Shown piece by piece: positions 8,438 to 14,573 of a stretch of 44,720 nucleotides of DNA (the first letter of the stretch is position 1; each line of letters begins with the position of its first letter). Source of the stretch: Sphingomonas sp. (GTDB lineage: Bacteria; Pseudomonadota; Alphaproteobacteria; Sphingomonadales; Sphingomonadaceae); NCBI GenBank assembly GCA_025981625.1, contig JAICXF010000007.1, forward strand, positions 1 through 44,720, written 5' to 3'. The notes under the pieces were generated by a model. It was not told the DNA's origin, made no database searches, and saw only the letters and a program-made list of their open reading frames with translations. Position numbers and translations under genes: made by a program.

Positions 8438-9523
8438 TCAAGCGGTGCAGCGGAAGCTGGAGAAGAAGCGCTTCTGATCGGCGATGATTTGGGCGATCGT
8501 CGCTGGCTCCGGTGTCGTGTCCCATTGATCGAGCTCGAATGTGCCGCCGAGAATGATGCCGTCGGGGCGCGGGAACATGTAGCCTGGCCCGCCCGTGAAG
8601 GCATATTGGACCTCCGGCTGCGGCTCCAGGATGGCGAGCTGGCCGCGAGCAGGGTGCAGGTCCTGGTCGCCGAACAGGTCGCGGCTGCCAAGGCCGGTGC
8701 AGTTGAAGACAAGACCCTCGGGCAAAGCCGCGATGTCGGCGGGCGTCGCGAATTTCCGGACCTCGACCTTGCCGCCGGCGAGTTGGATGTCGCGGAGCAT
8801 CTGCCGAAGATAGCGGCCAGTCTCGACGTACATCGTGTCATAGCGGAGCGTGCTCGCCCACGGGAACGGATGCTCCGCGGCGGTCAGCATCCGGTCGATC
8901 GGCGGGAACGTCGCCAGCAGCCGCGCCTCGGGATGGTGCCGCTCAACATAGGTGGGGAGCCAGCGAATGCTGTACTCGTCCCCGACCATGATCTGGAATC
9001 GTCGCCAGCTGTAGTCGAGCGCCCGGAGGAACTGAGCGCGGAATGCCGGCGTGGCGACGTCCTCGTCGAACACGGCATAAGGATGGAACTGCCCGCCCGC
9101 GATGTTCGATGTCGTGTCGGGCGGAAGCGCGGCGGTGTAGATGGTCACCGGCAGGCCGGCCTCCTGCACCAGCCGAGCCATCGCGAGCCCAACCGCTCCC
9201 GAGCCGAGCACCGCAACCGGGCCGCTGTGGCCCGGCAGTCCGAGCTCGGCAGCCAGCTTAGACGTTCCCCAGCTCAGCGTGATCCCGCCGCCGCCGTGCC
9301 CGTAATTGTGAACGAGCCGCTTGTCGCCGAGCTGATCGGCGCGCACCACGAAGCCTGCCCGCCGATAGGGCCTCAGGCCCGCCATTGTCCGGATCACCCG
9401 GCTCTCGTCGACGATCACCGCCGGAAGCGGAGTGCAACCGGCAGCGCGGCGAGTGCCGACCGTCGCGCAACCGGAGAGAAGCGCGGCAGAGCCGACAGTG
9501 AAAGTCCTACGATCCAACAACAT
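8438..9523 (-). CDS. D-amino-acid-oxidase-like FAD oxidoreductase, circularly permuted, with Tat/lipoprotein-like leader
   Basis: This is a 361-residue DAO-family flavoprotein with motifs in an unusual order. The leader has twin arginines (DRRTF, residues 4-8) and a lipobox-like LLSGC (Cys19). Next come AGLRPYR (48-54) and [18 protein letters not shown] (69-86), which are C-terminal motifs in classical D-amino-acid oxidases. Only then follows the FAD dinucleotide motif [12 protein letters not shown] (103-114), normally at the N-terminus, and AGGQFHPY (142-149), FNCTG (273-277), PARGQL (291-296) and ILGGTF (324-329). The chain ends about where the classical enzyme would continue into its GFRP segment. 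Arg51 and Tyr315 match substrate-binding positions of pig DAAO by motif position. Substrate unknown; Tat export fits a prefolded cofactor protein. It lies between hslV and hslU. Confidence 0.85.
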   Translation of the reverse strand: MLLDRRTFTVGSAALLSGCATVGTRRAAGCTPLPAVIVDESRVIRTMAGLRPYRRAGFVVRADQLGDKRLVHNYGHGGGGITLSWGTSKLAAELGLPGHSGPVAVLGSGAVGLAMARLVQEAGLPVTIYTAALPPDTTSNIAGGQFHPYAVFDEDVATPAFRAQFLRALDYSWRRFQIMVGDEYSIRWLPTYVERHHPEARLLATFPPIDRMLTAAEHPFPWASTLRYDTMYVETGRYLRQMLRDIQLAGGKVEVRKFATPADIAALPEGLVFNCTGLGSRDLFGDQDLHPARGQLAILEPQPEVQYAFTGGPGYMFPRPDGIILGGTFELDQWDTTPEPATIAQIIADQKRFFSSFRCTA

Positions 9524-9533
9524 CCGTTCGCCG

Positions 9534-9612
9534 TGAGCTTGTGAAGGGCTGTCCTTGCACTTGCGGCGCTAGAAGAAAAACCAGTCCTTCGACAAGCTCA
9601 GGACGAACGGTG
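9534..9612. repeat. Paired palindromic repeat (CTTCGACAAGCTCAG type)
   Basis: A copy of CTTCGACAAGCTCAG lies at 9587-9601 and continues GACGAACGGTG. A degenerate inverted copy, TGAGCTTGTGAAGG with one base missing, lies at 9534-9547. Together they could form a stem with a roughly 40-nt loop. The same core occurs twice at 34478-34537. It sits in the gap between hslV and the flavoprotein gene and may affect mRNA stability or termination. Confidence 0.8.
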
Positions 9613-9616
9613 ATGT

Positions 9617-10156
9617 TTATGCTTCGACGGTCTCGATCGTCAGGCGGTCGTTGGTGAACACGCACACTTCCGAGGCGATCTGCATTGCCCTGCGGGCGAG
9701 CACTTCGGGGTCCTGCTCGTAATCGTCGAGTGCCTTGGCCGCCGACAGCGCGTAATTGCCGCCCGAGCCGATCGCCGCAATGCCGCCCTCCGGCTCCAGC
9801 ACGTCGCCGTTGCCGGTGAGGATCAGCATCACGTCCTTGTCGGCGACGATCATCAGCGCCTCGAGATTGCGCAGGTACTTGTCGGTCCGCCAGTCCTTGG
9901 CGAGCTCGACCGCCGCGCGCATCAGCTGCCCGTTATATTGCTCCAGCTTCCGCTCCAGCCGCTCGAACAGCGTGAATGCGTCGGCGGTGGCCCCGGCGAA
10001 GCCGCCGATCACGTCCCCTTTCTCGCCGATCCGCCGCACCTTCCTGGCGTTGGGCTTCATCACCGTATTGCCCATCGATACCTGGCCGTCGCCGGCGATG
10101 ACCGTCCGCCCGGCCTTCTTGACGCCAAGGATCGTGGTTCCGTGCCAGCTTTCCAA
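9617..10156 (-). CDS. hslV: ATP-dependent protease peptidase subunit HslV
   Basis: HslV (ClpQ) is the proteasome-like threonine peptidase of the HslUV protease. The [11 protein letters not shown] segment places the catalytic N-terminal Thr just after a short propeptide. [14 protein letters not shown], the [18 protein letters not shown] region and [14 protein letters not shown] are family hallmarks. No ATG is available. I prefer the TTG at 10156 because GGAG (10163-10166) precedes it by six bases; a TTG four codons upstream (10168) is the alternative. The next gene downstream on this strand is the flavoprotein, then hslU. Confidence 0.93.
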   Translation of the reverse strand: MESWHGTTILGVKKAGRTVIAGDGQVSMGNTVMKPNARKVRRIGEKGDVIGGFAGATADAFTLFERLERKLEQYNGQLMRAAVELAKDWRTDKYLRNLEALMIVADKDVMLILTGNGDVLEPEGGIAAIGSGGNYALSAAKALDDYEQDPEVLARRAMQIASEVCVFTNDRLTIETVEA

Positions 10157-10225
10157 ATCCGTCTCCAATTTCTTGGAGCGGAAGTGGGAGGGACGACGAG
10201 CCGTTACAAGCGTCGTTCGATGAGC

Positions 10226-12064
10226 CTAAAAGCCGACCTTCAGACCGACCTGCGCGGAGACCTCGTTGCCGTTCTTCCGGCTCACCGTAGCGGACGCCAA
10301 TCCATCCACGCTGATCGCATTGGTTATCTGTGCGCTAAGTCCTGTGGTCAAACGGCCATAGGCGCGCTTCGACCGGCCCTCGAGCGCCCAGTGGTTGACG
10401 ATCGTCGGAGCGACGGTCTGGTCGAAGAAGATGGTCTGGCCGTCCCCTTGAAAGTCCTTGACCAGGGTCGCCGCGAGCAGCGGCCGGATCGCCGCTCCCC
10501 CGGCGGTGAGATTGCCGCGAAGCTCCGCGCCGAGGCTTCCTTCGAGCGCCTTGGCCGACGTCGAGCCGACATTCAGCGTCAGCGTCGGGTCGCCGCTCTC
10601 GGTGTAAGCATCGACCTTCGCGTTGGCATAATCGAGACCGACCACAGGGCCGAGCCGGACCGGACCGAAGGGCATCAGATAACCGGCCTTGGCGCCAGCC
10701 AGCCAGTGAGTGCCGTTAGGCGAAGCGGTCATCCCCTGAACGACTCCGGTGCGCGTGATCCGGTGATCGTCATGACCGTAACCCAGATAGCCCTGGACGA
10801 AGGCCGCTCCCGCGTCGGCGGCGGCGAAGCCCCCAATCTGCCAGGTACGGTCGCGCGTGGCGCCGGTTTCCCTGTTGATGGTCGCCTTGGGTCGGGAGAA
10901 ATTCGCGGCAATTCCAACCACGCCAGAGCCGAAGCCATATTCAGCGCCGGCGCTCACTCCATAGTCGCGCACCTCGAACGCGTCGGTCGATCCAGTCGCG
11001 CCGATGTCGCGGTTGTAGCCGTCACCGACGAGGAACAGCTTGAGGCCGTCGCTCGCCGCGCCATAGCGAACCGGGTTGAGGTCCATGCGCTCGGTCAAGG
11101 TCCGGCCGAACTGCTGGCCGGTTTCGAGTGCCAGATCGCTCGTCGCGCCGAACGTCAGCGGAGCGTTGAGCTGCGCCGCGATATATTGGGCGATGACCTG
11201 CGACGTGTGTGACGTCGGGTGCAGCGCGTCGACCCAGAATACGAACTTGTTCGCATAGCTGCTGTCGGAGACGCACTGCGCGATCGGCGCGCATGGCCCG
11301 ACACTGGTGAAGCCATAGGCCCCCGGGTTGGCCTGCACCTGCTGAAGCATGGTCGTGAGATCGAGATAATGGACGATGGTGCCGTTGGCGGCATAGCCGG
11401 CGAGCGCCGTCTGAATACCTTGCGCGTAAGCCGTGGAATAAGCCTGCCGAACCGCTTGGGCGCTCGTGTTCCCGGCAATCTCCGGAAGCAGCGCGGTGTT
11501 GCCAGCGGTAAAGCTGATGGTCGGCGCTCCGGCGTTGACCAGCGCATTGAGACCGGTGATCGACTGGGTGACAGCGATGGCCGCCGCGGCCGGGGCGCCC
11601 GCGACGGTGCCGCCCGTCTGCTGATAGACGCGGGCGTCATTGCCGCCGATCGAAAGAGTCACGAGGTCGCCGGGTCCAAAGGTCTTGGGAACCGTCGGGA
11701 ACACCCCGCCGCCGCCGGCGAGATAGGCCGTATATTCGTAAGCGAATCCGGGCAGGCCCGCCGTCGTGTTGGTGTTGCCGGTGAGCGCACCACCGATGGC
11801 GAAGTTCTGCGGCGGAAGGCTGTAGATCTGTCCGAGATAGTCGACGTAATTCAAGCCGCCGGTGAAGCGTCCGGTCGGATAGATGATGGTCGATACCGGG
11901 TTGATACCCGTAAGCGCGAAGAAATTGCCCGAGTCGGCATAGGAATCGCCAAAGGCGATGATTCGGTCGACCTGTTGCGCCGCCGCTCCAGTTCCACACA
12001 CGGCCACAATCGCGAGGGCTGCGCCCGCAAGGGCACGGCCGATCAGGCGGCGCTTGGTCATCAT
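10226..12064 (-). CDS. Autotransporter with GDSL-type esterase/lipase passenger
   Basis: The 612-residue protein is predicted to reach the outer membrane by type Va secretion. A signal peptide (about 1-30) is followed by an SGNH/GDSL hydrolase passenger. Block I is IIAFGDSYADSGN with nucleophile Ser41 (GDSY rather than GDSL), block III is SIGGNDARV, and the Asp/His block is WVDALHPTSH. The last 280 or so residues form an autotransporter beta-domain (alternating segments such as AGAEYGFGSGVVGIAANFS) ending in Phe (LKVGF). EstA-type proteins have this plan. A role in ester or lipid hydrolysis at the cell surface is inferred. Confidence 0.9.
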   Translation of the reverse strand: MMTKRRLIGRALAGAALAIVAVCGTGAAAQQVDRIIAFGDSYADSGNFFALTGINPVSTIIYPTGRFTGGLNYVDYLGQIYSLPPQNFAIGGALTGNTNTTAGLPGFAYEYTAYLAGGGGVFPTVPKTFGPGDLVTLSIGGNDARVYQQTGGTVAGAPAAAAIAVTQSITGLNALVNAGAPTISFTAGNTALLPEIAGNTSAQAVRQAYSTAYAQGIQTALAGYAANGTIVHYLDLTTMLQQVQANPGAYGFTSVGPCAPIAQCVSDSSYANKFVFWVDALHPTSHTSQVIAQYIAAQLNAPLTFGATSDLALETGQQFGRTLTERMDLNPVRYGAASDGLKLFLVGDGYNRDIGATGSTDAFEVRDYGVSAGAEYGFGSGVVGIAANFSRPKATINRETGATRDRTWQIGGFAAADAGAAFVQGYLGYGHDDHRITRTGVVQGMTASPNGTHWLAGAKAGYLMPFGPVRLGPVVGLDYANAKVDAYTESGDPTLTLNVGSTSAKALEGSLGAELRGNLTAGGAAIRPLLAATLVKDFQGDGQTIFFDQTVAPTIVNHWALEGRSKRAYGRLTTGLSAQITNAISVDGLASATVSRKNGNEVSAQVGLKVGF

Positions 12065-12206
12065 CCGGTTCTCTCCCCTCGGCCGGCGATCGCTGCCGGT
12101 TTCATCGGGAGACTATGGATTGAGCGGACATACTGACAAGGAAGTAAGTCTCGCCTCGCCGCGATTTGCCGACGGCTGCTGCGTTACGGCAACAGTTGCG
12201 CCGCGT

Positions 12207-12776
12207 TCATGCGTCCCGCTCGAAGCGCCTGTCCGGGATCAGCCAAATGATCGAAACCGCCACATAGCAGGCGATCGCCAAATACGGCGAGAGGAAGGCC
12301 CCAGGCAGCGCAACGACGTAGAAGGCGACGCTAATCCATTCCTTGGCGCCGCCACCGAGCGCATGCTTGACCGCGGATTGCTCGCCCTCGGCCCGGATCA
12401 GCGCGCGCTCGAGAATCTGGTACGAAGTGGCGCAGCAGATCAGCACCAGGCCGAAGGCGGCGACGGGCCACGCCGTGATGCCGGCTTCGTCGATCCAGCG
12501 GATGACGAGCGGGATGAGGGTCAGCCAGAACAACAGCGCGTGGTTGGCCCACAGCACGCCTCCGGTGACCTTGCGCGCCGAATGCATCAGATGATGATGG
12601 TTGTTCCAGTAGATCGCGATGTTGACGAAGGAGAGCAGGTAAGCCGCGAGCATCGGCAGCACGGCGAGCGCGGCGCCGAGCGTGGGCCTTGCGGGGAACT
12701 TGAGCTCCAGCACCATGATCGTCAGCACGATGGCGACGACGCCGTCGGTGAGTGCATTGAGGCGATCCGGTTTCAT
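12207..12776 (-). CDS. TMEM175-family (DUF1211) potassium channel-like protein
   Basis: The product is 189 residues and starts MKPDRLNALTDGVVAIVLTI, which corresponds to the R-x-x-x-F-S-D signature of bacterial TMEM175 channels; here FSD reads LTD. About six membrane helices follow, including LLSFVNIAIYWNNHHHLMH, a strongly conserved DUF1211 segment. I used the internal ATG at 12776, since the upstream extension runs through a palindromic repeat. It lies just downstream of the lysis cassette on the same strand, separated by that repeat. Ion conduction is known for the family but not shown here. Confidence 0.85.
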   Translation of the reverse strand: MKPDRLNALTDGVVAIVLTIMVLELKFPARPTLGAALAVLPMLAAYLLSFVNIAIYWNNHHHLMHSARKVTGGVLWANHALLFWLTLIPLVIRWIDEAGITAWPVAAFGLVLICCATSYQILERALIRAEGEQSAVKHALGGGAKEWISVAFYVVALPGAFLSPYLAIACYVAVSIIWLIPDRRFERDA

Positions 12777-12790
12777 CGATGATGCCCCTG

Positions 12791-12860
12791 CCCCGTCATT
12801 GCGAGGAAAAGTGACGAAGCAAGCGAGACCATGCAAGCTGCATTGCTTCGCTGTGCTCGC
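12791..12860. repeat. Palindromic repeat (CGTCATTGCGAG ... GAAGCAA type)
   Basis: The element contains CGTCATTGCGAG and nested inverted arms: GCGAG (12801-12805) with CTCGC (12856-12860), and GAAGCAA (12816-12822) with TTGCTTC (12843-12849). It matches a style of intergenic repeat I know from alphaproteobacteria. It separates the lysis cassette from the TMEM175 gene. Confidence 0.75.
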
Positions 12861-12867
12861 GATCCCT

Positions 12868-13401
12868 TCAACGAGCGGCATTCGGAGGGACTGCCGCCTG
12901 CGCCTTCACCCACTTGATCAGCTCGTCGAGCTGGATCGCCTGCTCGGTCGCGGTCAGCTGGTCCGATGGAGAAAGTCGGTCTTCACCGGAGCCTTGAGCA
13001 GGTCGGCCGGCGGCAGGGGGTATGCCGGGCACCGGCGGGCTTCCGCGAGGACCGGGATCGGTTGCGGGCGGTGACTGGACGCGCAGGCGCCGAGCATCAG
13101 CCCGAGCGGCGGCAAGACGGCTTTCATAGTCATTCGCGGTCCTTTCATTGATGGCATGCTGAGCGGCGGTCACCCGCTCGGCGTTCGCCGCGTCGGCGGC
13201 GCGGGCTTGGGCGGCCGCCGCGCGAGCGTCGGCGATCGCGGTAGAGAACGCCGTCTGCTCGTCGCGATAGAGCTGCTCGAAGCTCGCGCTGCGCTTCTTC
13301 CAGTGGCTGGTCTCGACCTTCTGGAGAGCGAGCAGGATTGCGAGCGCGCCGCCGATCGCGAGGCCGGCGATTCCCTGAACGTTGAGCAGGCGCAGGATCA
13401 T
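12868..13401 (-). CDS. Rz-like inner-membrane spanin (i-spanin)
   Basis: The 177-residue protein has one N-terminal membrane helix (VQGIAGLAIGGALAILLAL), then about 80 residues of charged, Ala-rich predicted coiled coil (KKRSASFEQLYRDEQTAF and on). A Pro-rich linker and a short C-terminal helix follow. This is the plan of phage Rz i-spanins, which with Rz1 fuse inner and outer membranes at lysis. Its ATG overlaps the holin stop (ATGA), and a lipoprotein gene is nested inside it in another frame, exactly as in Rz/Rz1 pairs. Sequence similarity to a named Rz was not testable, so the call rests on topology, nesting and neighbours. Confidence 0.8.
   Translation of the reverse strand: MILRLLNVQGIAGLAIGGALAILLALQKVETSHWKKRSASFEQLYRDEQTAFSTAIADARAAAAQARAADAANAERVTAAQHAINERTANDYESRLAAARADARRLRVQSPPATDPGPRGSPPVPGIPPAAGRPAQGSGEDRLSPSDQLTATEQAIQLDELIKWVKAQAAVPPNAAR
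12954..13133 (-). CDS. Rz1-like outer-membrane lipoprotein spanin, nested within the Rz-like gene
   Basis: This 59-residue frame lies wholly inside the Rz-like gene, in a different frame of the same strand. It starts MTMKAVLPPLGLMLGAC, a short signal peptide with lipobox LGAC (Cys17). The mature part is only about 43 residues and Pro-rich (HRPQPIPVLAEARRCPAYPL, then PPADLL), typical of Rz1 o-spanins. AAAGGA (13140-13145) sits six bases before the chosen ATG; an ATG two codons later is the alternative. Automated annotation commonly misses such nested genes. Confidence 0.8.
   Translation of the reverse strand: MTMKAVLPPLGLMLGACASSHRPQPIPVLAEARRCPAYPLPPADLLKAPVKTDFLHRTS
13140..13145 (-). promoter_or_regulatory. 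Ribosome binding site of the nested Rz1-like gene
   Basis: The minus strand reads AAAGGA, then a six-base spacer, then ATG at 13133. It lies inside the coding sequence of the Rz-like gene and supports independent initiation of the nested frame. Confidence 0.65.
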
Positions 13402-13712
13402 GCCGATGGTCCGTCTCCATCAGCCTCGATCGACGCCCCGTCCCGGCTTGCGGCGATCTTGAAGCGGCCGACGGGACCACCCGTGAGCAGGCCGACGATG
13501 ACGACGATCATCGCCGCGATGAACGCGCCGAGCGCCCAGCCGAAGATGGCTACGATGGTGTGTTCCTCGGTGGCGCTCCAGCCGCCCCACATCAGAAGCG
13601 CGATCATGAAACCCGAAGCAGCGCCGCAGAACATGCCGGCGGCGGAGGTGAGCAGCCCGTAAATGTAGCGCTGCCCCTCTGCGAAGGTCGTGGGTGGCGG
13701 CAGTTGTTTCAT
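13398..13712 (-). CDS. Putative holin (two membrane segments)
   Basis: The 104-residue protein begins MKQLPPPTTFAEGQRYIYG and has two strongly hydrophobic segments: GLLTSAAGMFCGAASGFMIA (about 22-45) and AIFGWALGAFIAAMIVVIVG (about 57-78). The tail is short and polar. Size, topology and position between a muramidase and a spanin gene indicate a holin, which permeabilises the inner membrane to release the endolysin. I do not recognise the exact holin family. The stop overlaps the spanin start (ATGA). The frame can be opened four codons upstream at a TTG, but the ATG at 13712 is preferred. Confidence 0.7.
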   Translation of the reverse strand: MKQLPPPTTFAEGQRYIYGLLTSAAGMFCGAASGFMIALLMWGGWSATEEHTIVAIFGWALGAFIAAMIVVIVGLLTGGPVGRFKIAASRDGASIEADGDGPSA

Positions 13713-13781
13713 GCTGATTTCCAATCCTGGAAGTTGTCAAAGTTGTGCCCTCAACGCGTGCGCGTGACGCGCGCGCGCGAG

Positions 13782-14342
13782 TCAGCACTCACCAATACGG
13801 TTAGCCAGCCAGCCGTAGAGGAACGCCTCATTGGCCGGTCGGCGCTCGGCGAGACGCAGATACCGTTCGCCTTGGAGCGCCTCCAATGCGCGCAGCAGGA
13901 CCGTCTCTCCGCTGCTCAGTCCGCGCTTGTCCAGGAAGGCGTCGAGCGCGCCCAGCGTCGCGGCGCCGATCCGCCCGTCAGGCGTGAGATCCGGATAGTC
14001 CCTGCCATTGCGATTGAGCGCGGTGAGTGCGCGCTGAAGGAAGGTGACGGCGACCGCCGGGCCCATGTTGACGCCGGTGTCGAACAGTTCGGCGGCGAGC
14101 CGGCCGCTGCGGCTGGCGACCTCGTCGAAGCGCGGCCGCGACCAATAGAGCCGCCGGTAGAGAGCAACCGCGTCGGATCGCGGCAACTTGTCCATCGAGC
14201 CTGCATAGCCATTGGCGCGGGCGACCGCCTCGGTGATCCCGAAGCAGGTCGGTCCGCCCTTGTCGGCCGGATGATCCACATAGCCCCCCTCGCGATCGAT
14301 CACTGAGTCGATCATCTGGTCGACATCCATCAGCTCATCCAT
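13782..14342 (-). CDS. Glycoside hydrolase family 108 N-acetylmuramidase (endolysin-like)
   Basis: The product is a 186-residue peptidoglycan hydrolase. Residues 1-100 hold the GH108 domain, with the catalytic-Glu signature DREGGYVDHPADKGGPTCFG (Glu18) and YWSRPRFDE. A C-terminal peptidoglycan-binding-type helical domain follows (DGRIGAATLGALDAFL and RYLRLAERRPANEAFLYGW). There is no signal peptide, so it would need the adjacent holin to reach the wall. GGAGGAGCGGAAC precedes the ATG at 14342. The same family serves as the endolysin of the Rhodobacter gene transfer agent. It is the first gene of the lysis cassette. Confidence 0.92.
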   Translation of the reverse strand: MDELMDVDQMIDSVIDREGGYVDHPADKGGPTCFGITEAVARANGYAGSMDKLPRSDAVALYRRLYWSRPRFDEVASRSGRLAAELFDTGVNMGPAVAVTFLQRALTALNRNGRDYPDLTPDGRIGAATLGALDAFLDKRGLSSGETVLLRALEALQGERYLRLAERRPANEAFLYGWLANRIGEC

Positions 14343-14573
14343 GTTCCGCTCCTCCCTGCCGAGTCGCCGATTTGCTAACCCTTTTGGTGAGTTGTAGGAA
14401 AGGCTCGCTCGCCGTATCGGCCTCATCGGCGTCAACCGGCGAGCGACAGCGGAGCGCGAATCTGAAGTCGGCCGGTCCGCAAATATCCTTCCCGGCTCAA
14501 CTTAAGTGGTCGACTCTTCCGAACTTTAGCGGAATCATGCGCTCGTTGTGCTGAAAGTGAATGGCGGGGGTGA

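Noticed and set aside
8414..9544. 376-codon open frame on the plus strand
   Set aside because: It is the shadow of the permuted flavoprotein, whose motif set could not arise by chance.
14343..14573. Search for a phage attachment site or repressor in the gap upstream of the lysis cassette
   Set aside because: No duplicated core, tRNA fragment or open frame with a helix-turn-helix was visible in these 230 bp.
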